Numbered from the stretch's first letter, positions 10,117 to 20,849 are shown. The stretch: DNA of 30,713 bases from Nemertoderma westbladi (GCA_032718475.1 JAUCBJ010005159.1:1-30713); one strand, 5' to 3'. Numbers and translations: made by a program. Notes: a model not told the origin generated them from the letters alone.

Positions 10117-10410
10117 AAATGCAGCTGCAATGCAGCATGCCGATCCTAGTAGTTGTAAAAAATGGACAAATTATGGAAAAGTAAGGGATTGTGGTTTATA
10201 CAGGACACATGTCATAAGCGAAAAAGTGTAAAAAAAACGCTGCTCGCTTCGCTCTCCATTACATTCCCTCATATCACTAAATATAAAATACAAAGTCTGA
10301 ATTTTTCAAAAAGAAGAAATATAGATAGATATAAACGTTGTACTTTCCTATGAGTGACTGAAAAAGGCCTAAATATGATAGCCCACTCCAAAGCAAATAA
10401 ATCTGCTACA

Positions 10411-10500
10411 GCCCTGGTAGCTCAGTGGTCTTAGGACACACACTCGGCTGATGATCACCGGAAGTTTGAAATCTAGGTACCGAGTTTGAGCCCCAGTTGA
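10411..10500 (+). mobile_element. tRNA-like SINE head
   Basis: GGTAGCTCAGTGGTC is a near-perfect tRNA A box, and CCGAGTTTGAGCCCC about 55 bases on resembles a degraded B box. The spacing allows a long variable arm as in class II tRNAs. The ends do not form a clean acceptor stem and the B box is damaged, so a tRNA-derived SINE or tRNA pseudogene is more likely than a working tRNA. The 3' body of the SINE was not delimited. Confidence 0.45.
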
Positions 10501-10807
10501 TATATTTTTTGCTACCCAAAAGCTTTCAGCTTTCGGAGTTTAGTTAGATTTTAGTCGAAAGTCAACTTTAAAAAAAAAACCGTTAACTAACTAAATTCGG
10601 AGTGACAAGTTAAATAAAACCACTTTAACTAAATACCATCAAATGACAACTTATTACTAGTTGAACTTTCAACCAGTTGAACAGCACTGGCAAATGTATT
10701 TAATATCTAAATATATCCAATCATATACATGTTTATTGTTTAAATTATTATATTTTTGCACATTTCAAAATAATATTTCAACATTTAAGTATGGCACCAG
10801 AACCTAC

Positions 10808-10967
10808 CCGTATTTTCATAATCTATTGAGAATCCAGTTTTTGTTCCAATCCAATCAGAATTAAAGACAAGGTATAAATCCCTGGTAGAGGATATAATTT
10901 GAGTTGGTAGTGTATTACCAGATAAGTTCCCTATCAATGGGGCAAATTCATCAGCACCATCGTATAC
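10808..10967 (-). CDS. CUB domain second-half exon (copy 2) of the CUB/mucin-like gene
   Basis: The exon is bounded by an acceptor (CTCTTATTAG before 10967) and a donor (ACGG/GTAGGT after 10808). It is 160 bp long and enters in phase 0 and leaves in phase 1. It encodes VYDGADEFAPLIGNLSGN, then LPTQIISSTRDLYLVFNSDW and GFSIDYENT. These are the canonical CUB strands (YDG, LP..i.Sst..l.l.F.SD, GF...Y). It fits directly onto the end of the exon at 19672, whose last residues are FDLEENFDVLN and whose exit phase is 0, giving a complete CUB of about 99 residues. No cysteine is present, although most CUB domains carry conserved ones; the usual CG before the Pro is SG here. The exon and some flanking intron are a duplicate of 21093-21252. 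Confidence 0.75.
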
Positions 10968-11614
10968 CTAATAAGAGAAAAAATCTGTTCACAAACATAA
11001 AACATAATATTTCATCTTGTGCAAAAGTAGATTTTATTTTTTTTACATTTGTTTATATTACAAACAAATATAAACCTTGTAGAAAAACAAATTTAAAACT
11101 GTGTACAAAACATGTACCACATCCAATCTGTTTTCCATGTTACCACAGGAATGTCACATCACCACTGGACTAATGTTCATCAATGTTAATTTGGAATCAA
11201 TAAATACGATGGACTGATAACTGTTGTTTAGTCTGTTGGATGAATACTTGATTTCAACTTGTACATAAGATTTTATAAGATAAGATATCTGATGATAGTA
11301 AGTTTCATGATGAATCTGAAAGCAAATCAAAGTTTTAATATGAACATAAATTATAAATATCAATAATATTAATTATATATCATGTTGCGAGTTATTTGAT
11401 TTGTGATAGTTCTCCACGCAGCTGCGACTTTGGGGTGGGATTGTCACCAACCGTCCTTCCCCCCAGACGCAGTATCCCAAGCGCCTACCAATGTTTATAG
11501 CGGATCGGTTGCTTATACGATGATGTTCGTCGGAGATCAGGTGTGGAAGATGCGAAGCGATACTGGTGGTGTTTCTCAAGGTAACCCAATATAAATACTG
11601 GGGGAAGAAAACGA
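10968..11614. other. Intron sequence; probable 3' UTR of the neighbouring LINE
   Basis: Bases 10968-11020 are the duplicated intron flank shared with 21253-21310. About 11400-11614 lies just beyond the stop of the minus-strand LINE at 11615 and changes to a higher-GC composition like that LINE, so it is probably its 3' untranslated region. The end was not located exactly. Confidence 0.35.
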
Positions 11615-13830
11615 TTACATGATGCCATCTACCCAGGGAGGGAGGCTTGAGCTTCTACGGAGCCACATTGCGGCGTTTCCTCGCCACAGACACACTGACA
11701 GGCACTGGAATAGATGCCTGACGGCTTCTTTGGCAGGGATACTGCGATGGAGACTGCAGACGCCCAATCTCGGAGATGATTGAGGTGGAGTGGGAGTCCC
11801 AGCCCCCAAGAGCCTCAAGAACCAAGGGGGTGAAGATCGGCACTCATCGAGGTGGGCGGCTAGCTTACATTCACGTGCAACAGTAAGGGCATAGCCTGGG
11901 GTGGACGCAGCGCAGTTAATGGTTCTAGATTGAAGCGGTGAGATCACCGTTACGTCCAGGGCCATGGGCTGTCCCCGTCTCCAGTTGGGGAGGAAGATAT
12001 CTGCCGGTCTGCTACGGGAGCCAGGAATCAACCCAGGGACTTCTTTCCGGGGCGCCAGAGCAGCAGATTGTGCAGCTTGGAAAATGGCATCCTGGAGGGA
12101 GTCGTGGCGAGCGATCCTGTCTGAGTCCCCACCACAGCCAACGTGATGGTCCCCAAATGGGTCAGCAGGGAGGGAGCAAGAGGCACAGGGAGCCGAGCTA
12201 GAGGATAGTCGGACGCCTAACCAGTAACACAAGGAGAGTCTGTGCTCAGCGTCCAGGAAATGTAAACCAAGGGACTCAGAAGGAATGGCATGTAACCAGT
12301 CACCAGCATGGCCAAGAGAAGTGGATTGTACAAGGGCTCGTGATCTGTTGTCGGGTGCCTTTCGTAGGAGGAGATGTCAACTGAGTGGGATAGATTGCGT
12401 TGGGTGATGGGTGTTGGAAGGTCTTCCAAGGAGGTCCAATCTGGTTTATCGGCGTTCTCGGATAAGGAGGCTAGTGCAGAGGGGAGGTGGCGGTTACCTG
12501 GGGAGTGGCCTAGGATTCTAGTGACCAGGGTTTCTGACTGGGAGACAGAAGCAATGTATGCGGCCGGGGAATGGTTTATGGCTTTTCTAAGGCCCAGACC
12601 ACCCATCGAGACAGGAAGGCAAGCTTTGTTGTACGACTAATCACTTAGGGAGCCCCCAACCAGATCAGAGATGGTATCCCGCATGACAAGATCGAACTGT
12701 AGTGAGGATTCCGGAATCATGGAGGGGGGGCAGCAGCGGAAGGCAAAGACTACTTTGGGTAAAGAAAGGCATGATCGAAGGAGGGTAGATTCCATCTGGG
12801 AATCCTGAAGGTCAGGAAGGCGTTCAGTGATGGAGCGGACTTTGGCTACTCTTAGCATAATGGTCTCCTCGCAGTGTTGAGAGGAACCAATCGGGGAGCC
12901 AAGTAGGGTTAGACCGTTGGAGAGGATGGGAATGGAGGGTGGTAGTGGATTCGATTGAACTGAGGAGCCAGCGGGGATGAAGACTTGCGATTTGGCATGG
13001 TTGAGTTTAAGGTGTCTCAAGGGGCCTTCCTGTTCTAATATGGCTAAGGCTTTTGACAAGTCGTCTGGGGAACCAACCAGTGAACCATCGTCCAAATACC
13101 ATGCATTAATTATAAGAGAATATACGTTGGCCCGAATAGTCTTGGCCACTGGGTGTAAAGTTATGGTGAAACGGAGGGGGCCCAAAGGATCACCTTGTTG
13201 GACGCCGGAGCAGCTGAAGATTTGTTGGTCACCAAGCCAGAGTACAGCCTGGATACCGTAACATGCCTCTACCCATGCGGAAAGAGAGGGCAAGTGTTCC
13301 CTGACTTCAGCAAACATTTGTGAGCGGTCGATGGAATTAAAAGCGTTGCTGAAGTCGACAAGAAGAACCCACTTGCTGTCTGCTGGGATGGAGTGGTCTT
13401 TGAGGGTAGAGGAGACGGCTCGGACTATGGCCTCGCAGCCAATGGGGGTACCGACACCAACCTGGAGGGGGGTGAGGATGTTGGAAGCGTTCTGGTTAAC
13501 AGTGGCTGCATGACATTTGGAGGTTAGCCTCCTCAAGGTTTCCCCCACGGCAATGGGATGGAGACCACCACCTTTCATCTTTGCAGGGAATAGGGAGGCG
13601 CCACAGAGGTATGGGAGGACTGAGGACGGGACCTGACCTGAGGACATGCGGTTTGTAATGGCACAAATAGCAGCAAGGGCCTGGTTGGCCTTGGCTGGCG
13701 ATGGGGATGATATCGCTTCTTTCAGATGGTTGGGGCGGAGCTTTGAAGGGCCAGGGGCTGAGCCAGGGGGAAAAGGTGATTGCCTTGTTTTAACCTCAAA
13801 GTATGACGATAGCCATCAAAGCTTAGGTGC
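11615..13830 (-). pseudogene. Non-LTR retrotransposon with reverse transcriptase and restriction-like endonuclease (R2/R4/Hero-type)
   Basis: Read on the minus strand, the frame starts near 13830 with GSAPGPSKLRPNHLKEA, then a reverse transcriptase: motif A LLVDFSNAFNSIDR, motif B GVQQGDPLGPLRF and motif C AWYLDDGSLVG. A TAG at 12637-12639 interrupts it; the same frame continues with ACLPVSMGGLGLRKA. Near 12376 the frame shifts, and a new frame with HAGDWLHAIPSESLGL leads into the last part: a zinc-binding CASC/GDHHVGC motif, RHDSLQDAI, then RPADIFLPNWRRG and MALDVTVISPL. That pattern (C-x2-C...H...C followed by (K/R)P.D...D) is the restriction-like endonuclease of early-branching LINEs, which usually insert at defined sites. 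The N-terminal DNA-binding fingers are missing (5' truncation). GC content is higher than the surroundings. The copy is inactive but fairly young, with two visible lesions in about 2.2 kb. Confidence 0.85.
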
Positions 13831-13849
13831 GTTCGACCTTGCGTAATTG

Positions 13850-14510
13850 TTACAATCTCAGGTTCAGCCAATAGCATCCATTAATGTTTAAAGTACTGAA
13901 TTTTTACACTATAAAGAGCAAGAAAAAGTTCCCATTGTGAATACTAAATAAATTATTATAGTTTAAATAGCGAATCTTTACTATAGCGTCCAAAGCGCTG
14001 GTATAATGTTGAAATGAACCCCAATAACCGCGATATCTTCATTGTTTGGAAAATGAAGACGAAGTTTGTATAATGTGGGCTTGTGATGTCTGCGAAACCC
14101 TTAACATTGGGGTGGATTTCATTACTGGGACATTCATATCTTATGTGGAATTTAATGACGTGTTTGGAGGGTAGGGGTTGAGCAACATATTGGGCAAGTG
14201 ACTTTGGGAAAATGACCCAATTTTAGTTTTAGATAAATTTTTAGTGGGCAAATGACTCGTCTGAGTCATTTTCTGAGTCTGAAAGACTTGTCGATTTTAC
14301 CTCCAAATCTGCTGCAGATGTCCTTTAGTGCAGATTTTCTGCCACTTGTACTTGAATCTATTCTTCGAATTAACTAACCTGACTCTTAACCCGACCTAAT
14401 ACAATACTCACATTCTACTCTAAGTTTCTTGCTGAGTCATACAGAAAAAACCCAAACACAGTAGTAGTGGAAGGCTACCAATAAATACAAATATCTTAGT
14501 ATAGTTTAAA
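13850..14510. other. Region without a recognised gene
   Basis: A plus-strand frame at about 14045-14175 has a Cys pair (WACDVCETLN) that could be a scrap of a LINE ORF1 zinc-finger head, but it is too short to call. The rest shows no structure I can name. Confidence 0.25.
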
Positions 14511-14519
14511 TTTCTCAGT

Positions 14520-15147
14520 TAGTAGTTCATCCGAAATAGCTGACCAATTTAATGACTTTTTTCTAAGATTGGTTCGTACCTTGCATCGCAATTACCTACT
14601 TCAACTCGTTGCCCTACCCGTCATATTCATAAAACTAGGCCTAATACCTTTATTTTTACAGAAACAAGTAATGTTGAACTGCACTACCATATTCTTAAAC
14701 TTAACGACGGTGTATCATCCAATGCACCACAACTGGATGATATGACCGAGCAGGCTAATTTACTGTACGACTGGCTTTGCGACAGTTCTCTTACGACTGA
14801 TCTCACCTATATCATCTGACTATAGAGTATAATCCTTTAATTCAACACCCATTGCCTATCTATCTATTAATTGTATGATCTACCTTACATTGCCTCAACA
14901 CCACTCTGATGCCACTACAGTGTTGCCACAGTTCACCCAACCGGTTTTTAAGATATTCCCGCTTTTTTCACTTTTTGCCCTGCCAAATATTCCTCTTTAT
15001 ATGAGAGTGGGCCAAGGCAACACTAGCTCTGCTATAGCGGCGGCTCACCCACACTCCAAAGTACCCAGCAGATTCTGTGGTATTGTTTAGTTTGTTGTTT
15101 TTATATAAATTTTGAGGAAATAAATAAATTCAATTCAATTCAATTAA
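14520..15147 (+). pseudogene. APE-type LINE remnant with (ATTCA)n 3' tail
   Basis: About 14530-14720 carries the linker region found between the endonuclease and reverse transcriptase of many LINEs: EIADQFNDFF, then, after a one-base frame change, SKIGSYLASQLPTSTRC and NTFIFTETSNVELHYHILKL. The domain core is absent. From about 14820 to 15120 the sequence looks like a 3' UTR and ends AAATAAATTCAATTCAATTC, a short tandem tail of the kind left by target-primed reverse transcription. The most economical reading is one LINE copy with a large internal deletion, although two fragments side by side cannot be excluded. Confidence 0.5.
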
Positions 15148-15249
15148 ACAGTAGGCTTCGCTACCGCTAAATCAGTCACATTCTTGAGAAATCCAAGATT
15201 TCGGTGTGGATACATATTGGTTATATAGGCCTACTGTCACAGAAGATAG

Positions 15250-15680
15250 TTTTTCCAACCAAAAACAATAAATGTTTCTTTAGCAATACAGGGAAAGGCG
15301 CAGGTTACAAAGACAGGCTTTTCCAACCAAAACAATAAACGTTTTCTTCAGGAATACAGGGAAAGGAGCAGGTTACAAAGGTGGGCTTTTCTAACCAAAA
15401 CAATAAACATTTTCTTTAGCAATACAGGGAATGGAGCAGGTTACAAAGGCGGGCTTTTCTAACCAAAACAATAAACATTTTCTTTAGCAATACAGGGAAA
15501 GGAGCACATTACAAAGGCGGGCTTTTCTAACCAAAACAATAAACGGTTTATTTAGCAATACAGGGAAAGGAGCAGGTTTCAGAAGCGGGCTTTTCTAACC
15601 AAAACAATAAACGTTTTCTTTAGCAATACAGGGAAAAGATTAGGATACAGAGACGGACTTTTCTAACCAAAACAATAAGT
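15250..15680. repeat. Tandem array, 68-bp unit, about 6.3 copies
   Basis: The word CTTTTCTAACCAAAACAATA (first copies CTTTTCC) recurs at 15318, 15386, 15454, 15522, 15590 and 15658, exactly 68 bases apart, with an earlier diverged copy at about 15250. Each unit also carries TTTAGCAATACAGGGAAAGG and GCAGGTTACAAAGGCGGG. Copies are roughly 90% alike. Related single or degraded units occur at about 21330-21520 and 22358-22380, so the unit is dispersed as well as tandem. Confidence 0.85.
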
Positions 15681-15860
15681 TGGCTGAGCGCCGGGCCTGC
15701 AAAGGTTATATAAAATAGACTACAGTACTAAAATTCTGAAATAATTTATAAATTCATTTTTTAATAAATATAAATAATAGTGATAGTAAATTTCACAGTC
15801 TACGTAGGCCTACGTATTGCAGTTCCGCAATATTATTATTTCTAGGGTTTAGGCATTACA

Positions 15861-16745
15861 TACCACACTCTTTCCTTATAGGGCCTACTGATACTGGTAA
15901 TGATGGCCTAAGAATAGCACTCTTTCCTTATACTGATACTGGTAATGATGGCCTAAGAATACCACTCTTTCCTTATACTGATACTGGTAATGATGGCCTA
16001 AGAATACCACTCTTTCCTTATACTGATACTGGTAATGATGGCCTAAGAATACCACTCTTTCCTTATAGTGATACTGGTAATGATGGCCTAAGAATACCAC
16101 TCTTTCCTTATACTGATACTGGTAATGATGGCCTAAGAATACCACTCTTTCCTTATACTGATACTGGTAATGATGGCCTAAGAATACCACTCTTTCCTTA
16201 TACTGATACTGGTAATGATGGCCTAAGAATACCACTCTTTCCTTATAGTGATACTGGTAATGATGGCCTAAGAATACCACTCTTTCCTTATACTGATACT
16301 GGTAATGATGGCCTAAGAATACCACTCTTTCCTTATACTGATACTGGTAATGATGGCCTAAGAATACCACTCTTTCCTTATACTGATACTGGTAATGATG
16401 GCCTAAGAATACCACTCTTTCCTTATACTGATACTGGTAATGATGGCCTAAGAATACCACTCTTTCCTTATACTGATACTGGTAATGATGGCCTAAGAAT
16501 ACCACTCTTTCCTTATACTGATACTGGTAATGATGGCCTAAGAATACCACTCTTTCCTTATACTGATACTGGTAATGATGGCCTAAGAATACCACTCTTT
16601 CCTTATACTGATACTGGTAATGATGGCCTAAGAATACCACTCTTTCCTTGTACTGATACAGGTAATGATGGCCTAAGAATACCACTCTTTCCTTATACTG
16701 ATACTGGTAATGATGGCCTAAGAATACCACTCTTTCCTTATACTG
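15861..16745. repeat. 45-bp minisatellite, 19 full units (left part)
   Basis: Units start TACTGATACTGGTAATGATG and end CCACTCTTTCCTTA, each 45 bases. Nineteen full copies run from 15886 to 16740, with a partial unit before (15861-15880) and five bases (TACTG) after. Most copies are identical; a few differ by one or two bases (TAGTG near 16066 and 16246, TTGTACTGATACAGG near 16650). Because 45 is a multiple of three, one minus frame stays open for 281 codons, but this is a by-product of the unit length. The array is interrupted by the solo LTR and resumes at 17963. Confidence 0.95.
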
Positions 16746-17962
16746 TGTAAAGGCTTTTGCGGAATTGGCCGGTTATTTTCCCCGTAAAGTACTCTGTAGT
16801 TGGTTTAACAGGCATAAAAGGCCGTGTCCTTACTGTACTGGCGTTTTAGAGGACATAAAAGCCATTTCTTCTGTATGTGTACTTTAGCGGACATAATTAG
16901 CAATTCTATGACGCAATACGCCGGATCCTCTTGAAACAGTGTAGCTACCATGACGACGGCTATCAGCTGATGCTGTACACGTGGAGCTTTTTCTTTGTTC
17001 TCTGTTCCTTCTTTGTTCGGTCGACCAATCAGAGCGTTTTTTGCCTCTGCGTTACAGATTGTATATAGAAACTCGTGGAGTTGAGTCAGTATGTGATTTT
17101 GTCCACAGCCTACAACACCGACTTTGGAACCTCCGTGTTTCAGTCTTTAGCCCAACATTAGTAGGCTTAATTATAGAACGTATATCTGTTATCATATCTC
17201 ATACCAAACCTCACGTACCTAACCATATCTCATACCAATTCACATCTTACCAACTGACCAATTCACACTGCATTCATAACCATTCATACCTTAAACTTTG
17301 TACTGCTATTTACTGTCGGTTATTCATTATTTGTTGATGGAATATTATATTTGGAATACTGATAAATAATCAGACACCCCAATCTTCTTGATATACTAAA
17401 GGTTAGAGAGACCGGTTACATATAACGATTGCGACTTACATTAAGTGGTTTGAAGTGAATCTAATGCTATTTTATAGGCCCTACATGTATTGTCTGTTGT
17501 TCTCTTTATATGTGACTAAAATTAGTGAAGGTCGGCAGATCAGTGTGCAGCATTGTGCAGTATTGTGTATGATTGTGACTGATAACAAAGCATCTCCTAA
17601 AGAATGCGCCATATACGTGAATCTATAGCCATCCCGTTGTGTCTAGTTTAAGTCATAACTCTGTTTACATATTTAGAGCGCCACGTCCTAAAGGAACTGT
17701 TAATATTTCCCGAAAGTGAATAATATTTGTCAGAGATTATATATATTACGATCAGTCGAATAATACAGTAGGCCTACCCCGCAATACGGTTAGGCTTCCG
17801 AATCCAGTCTCCCGGGTATATCCAGCGGGTGAATGATCGCGCATAGACTGGCTTTGGCTAATGTAGTGTATCAAATACTTGTCATAGGCTAAAGACGATC
17901 TATTATCTAGAAGACATCCCAATTTGGCAGGTTAAACTGCTAAAGGTCTGAAAGCGCGAACA
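16746..17962 (+). mobile_element. Solo LTR (1217 bp) inserted in the 45-bp minisatellite
   Basis: The element starts TGTAAAGG and ends GCGCGAACA and is a diverged copy of the 3' LTR at 633-1882, in the same orientation. It is flanked by a perfect 5-bp target duplication, TACTG at 16741-16745 and 17963-17967. Removing the LTR and one TACTG restores the minisatellite in exact 45-bp phase. No internal retrotransposon sequence is left, so it is a solo LTR, presumably formed by recombination between the two LTRs of a full element. A 5-bp duplication fits a BEL/Pao, Gypsy or retrovirus-like element; the family cannot be fixed without its pol. Confidence 0.95.
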
Positions 17963-18123
17963 TACTGATAATGGTAATGATGGCCTAAGAATACCACTCT
18001 TTCCTTATACTGATACTGGTAATGATGGCCTAAGAATACCACTCTTTCCTTATACTGATACTGGTAATGATGGCCTAAGAATACCACTCTTTCCATATAC
18101 TGATACTGGTAATGATGGCCTTA
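17963..18123. repeat. 45-bp minisatellite (right part, about 3.6 units)
   Basis: Units start at 17963, 18008, 18053 and 18098, continuing the array that was interrupted by the solo LTR. The last unit breaks off after GGCCTTA at 18123. The first unit carries TACTGATAATGG, a one-base variant. Confidence 0.95.
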
Positions 18124-19080
18124 GAGAACAGCAGCAGTAGTACCGGAGAACTTAAATCGGTAAAATAAAACTAAAAAAACGGACCAAAAGTCGAAATAAA
18201 TGGAGATAAAAAGTGATTTAATAGGAAATAAAATTTATTCTGTAAAAAAATCCCCTACGCCCCTATAAACCTAACAAAATATGGCCTTTCCAATACACCC
18301 ATCCACCCACGCCCCAATTGTAGGCCAATGCCATAAGGGTTGTGGAGACAAATTCTCAACATGGAGCCACAGGTGGAACCCTTTCAGGTCAAATGGAAAT
18401 AAGTGACCCTGATCCGGGGCTGTTTATTAGATAATGAAAGAATCAAAGTCATTAACGATCATCAAGGCTGCCGTCGCTATACACTAAGGGGTGTGGGAGA
18501 GGGGCCTTGAACGAGTTGTGGGAGGAGTGAGGCGGCGTCTGCAGTTCGTGCTCCTCCAGCAGAGTTTAAGTGCCTTCGTGGCGGCCGGCGATCAAGGCAC
18601 TCCCTGGAATTCGTCGATGGAGAGCTAGCATGCGTGGATAGGACATTGCAACGTTGTACTGCAATTAGAAATTACCTTACAAACTTTAACTATTGTGCTT
18701 AAAAATTTTGTTTGATTCATTTGTATTGTGCTATAATTCATGCTATACATATTCATTGATTTTATGCTGTCAGATTATTGAATACCGTCAAGTTGAACAA
18801 ATCTGGCATTACAAATTGCATTATACACACCTATTTGATTCTTTTGGGTTCTTTTGGGTGTTTTTGTGCGCTTTTGGGTTATTTTGGGTTTTTTCAGTAT
18901 GACATTTTTGCAGTAATTATTTAAATTTACTCAAAGGTGAACAAAAACCAAATTGACGAAATTTAAAATGCAAAAATCTATGCCAACTCTATATCTGTTG
19001 TACAATAATTTTAGAAAGCATTTATTAAACCCGGGTAATGGTAGTAATTATTTTCTAACTAGAGTTGTTTTGGTCAAATA
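18124..19080. other. Unassigned intron sequence with a GC-rich island and a TTTTGGGT run
   Basis: Bases 18440-18640 are clearly richer in GC than the surroundings, with no supported frame; this may be a fragment of a mobile element. At about 18836-18897 short CTTTTGGGTT-like words repeat six or so times. No gene was recognised. The stretch lies within the large inferred intron of the CUB gene. Confidence 0.35.
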
Positions 19081-19136
19081 GTGTTATATCCTGGAAATAA
19101 TATCTTTTGAATCAATACCCCAACTATTCCTACCGT

Positions 19137-19594
19137 GTGGGGCGAACCACGTAAGTCCAGGTTAGCCTTAGCGTATGGGTATAATTAGTGGACCCGTCCG
19201 TCGTCGTTGTTGTTGTCGTTGTCATGGGAAATGTTTGAACGCTAATAAGTCAGTCAATCATGGATGAAATGGAACAAAACTTGTATACATGTAATCTATC
19301 AAAAGTTTAGAAATTCCACAGAGAAACAGACTTATTTAGTTCATCTGTCTGCCGCCAAGGGGCGAATTGACAGAAACGTATCTGTAAGTATCTGTAACTA
19401 TATAACCAACCATCAGATTCATCTGAAATTTGGTAGGAGTGACCTACGGGCATTGCTGAATATAGCTGAAATTCTTCTCACAGACAATTCTTTTACAGTT
19501 CATCTGTCAGCCGCTAGGGGCGAATGACTAGGTCCACTAATTGTACCTCTACGCAAAGGCTCATCTGGACTTACGTTCTGCGCGAAGTCCCCAC
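19137..19594. mobile_element. Non-autonomous DNA transposon-like element with inverted ends (MITE-like, 458 bp)
   Basis: The left about 60 bases (GTGGGGCGA...ACGTAAGTCCAG...AATTAGTGGACC) recur as an imperfect inverted copy at 19531-19594 (GGTCCACTAATTGTACC...CTGGACTTACGT...GTCCCCAC). The interior has two direct copies of a word like AGTTCATCTGTCTGCCGCC (about 19338 and 19498). There is no coding capacity. A CTAC is present just outside on both sides and may be the target duplication, but the edge is uncertain by a few bases. A second copy of the left half begins at 30171. Longer related sequences of about 55 bp also flank it on both sides (19082 and 19599). Confidence 0.75.
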
Positions 19595-19671
19595 CTACAT
19601 GTTATACCCTGGAAGTAATATCTTCTGAATGTACATGGTTTCTGTTATCCCTACCTGTTACCATTACTTAC

Positions 19672-20849
19672 ATTCAGAACATCAAAATTTTCTTCTAAAT
19701 CGAACGCTTTGAATGTTAATAGAACGCGCGGCTCTCCATAGATCTTGTAGAGTTGATGAGCATTGTTGTCATATTTGGATGGGTAATTAGGTGAGGTTAA
19801 TTTACCAACACTTCCAATGGGAACAGTGTAGTGAGATACGGTTAAATTACCAACACTTTCAGTGGTGGCAGGGTAGTTAGATGAGGTTGAAGTATGATCA
19901 CTTTCGGTGGCCGAAGGGTAGTTAGATGAGGTTGAAGTATGATCACTTTCAGTGGTCGTTGGGTAGTTAGATGAGGTTGAAGTATGATCACTTTCAGTGG
20001 TCGTTGGATAGTTAGATGAGGTTGATGTGTGATCACTTTCAGTGGTCGTTGGATAGTTAGATGAGGTTGAAGTATGCTCACTTTCAGTGGTCGTTGGGTA
20101 ATTAGATGAGGTTGATGTGTTATCACTTTCAGTGGTCGCAGGGTAGTTAGATGAGGTTGAAGTATGATCACTTTCAGTGGACGTTGGGTAGTTAGATGAG
20201 GTTGATGTGTTATCACTTTCAGTGGTCGTTGGATAGTTAGATGAGGTTGAAGTATGCTCACTTTCAGTGGTCGTTGGGTAATTAGATGAGGTTGATGTGT
20301 TATCACTTTCAGTGGTCGTTGGATAGTTAGATGAGGTTGAAGTATGATCACTTTTAATGGTCGAAGGGTAGTTAGATGAGGTTGAATTATGCTCACTTTC
20401 AGTGGTCGTTGGGTAGTTAGATGAGGTTGATGTGTTATCACTTTCAGTGGTCGTTGGGTAGTTAGATGAGGTTGAAGTATGATCACTTTCAGTGGTCGAA
20501 GGGTAGTTAGATGAGGTTGAAGTATGATCACTTTCAGTGGTCGCCGGGTAGTTAGATGATGTTGAAGTATGAGCACTTTCAGTGGTCGTTGGGTAGTTAG
20601 ATGAGGTTGAAGTATGATCACTTTCAGTGGTCGAAGGGTAGTTAGATGATGTTGAAGTATGATCACTTTCAGTGGTCGTTGGGTAGTTAGATGAGGTTGA
20701 TGTGTTATCACTTTCAGTGGTCGTTGGGTAGTTAGATGAGGTTGAAGTATGATCACTTTCAGTGGTCGAAGGGTAGTTAGATGAGGTTGAAGTATGGTCA
20801 CTTTTAGTGGTCGAAGGGTAGCTCGATGAGGTTGAAGTACCAACACTTT
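19672..20849 (-). CDS. Central exon: mucin-like 15-residue repeat array plus first half of a CUB domain
   Basis: The exon enters after an acceptor (GTGACCACAG before 20849) in phase 1 and leaves at a perfect donor (AAT/GTAAGT) after 19672 in phase 0; 1178 bases give two bases plus 392 codons. It encodes about 22 copies of a 15-residue unit, consensus SDHTSTSSNYPTTTE, very rich in Ser and Thr and so likely densely O-glycosylated. SDN variants create an NTS sequon. Then come two degenerate units (SVGNLTVSHYTVPIG, SVGKLTSPNYPSKYD), the second being the true CUB start, followed by YKIYGEPRVLLTFKAFDLEENFDVLN. The array length looks unstable because the units are nearly identical in DNA. Role inferred: extracellular stalk or gel-forming region between two CUB modules. 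Longer frames in this region arise by read-through of the introns on both sides. Confidence 0.8.

Noticed and set aside
10411-10500. Functional tRNA gene
   Set aside because: The A box is good, but the B box is degraded and the ends do not pair into an acceptor stem, so a SINE head or tRNA pseudogene is more likely.
12977-13846. Plus-strand frames of 60-94 codons (also 11938-12640)
   Set aside because: They are antisense to the reverse transcriptase and endonuclease of the minus-strand LINE.
15885-16730. 281-codon minus-strand frame with a 15-residue repeat (VVFLGHHYQYQYKER)
   Set aside because: The frame stays open only because the minisatellite unit is 45 bases and has no stop in this frame. 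It has no start context, no domain and no splice logic, and the array is split by an LTR.
16981-17337. 118-codon plus frame
   Set aside because: It lies entirely inside the solo LTR and is not conserved in frame in the LTR at 633-1882.
15861-18123. CRISPR array
   Set aside because: The 45-bp units are contiguous with no unique spacers, and the genome context is eukaryotic.
19842-20846. 334-codon second frame across the mucin-like exon
   Set aside because: It is a shadow of the repeat in another frame: the unit length is a multiple of three, and the true frame is fixed by the CUB segment and splice phases.
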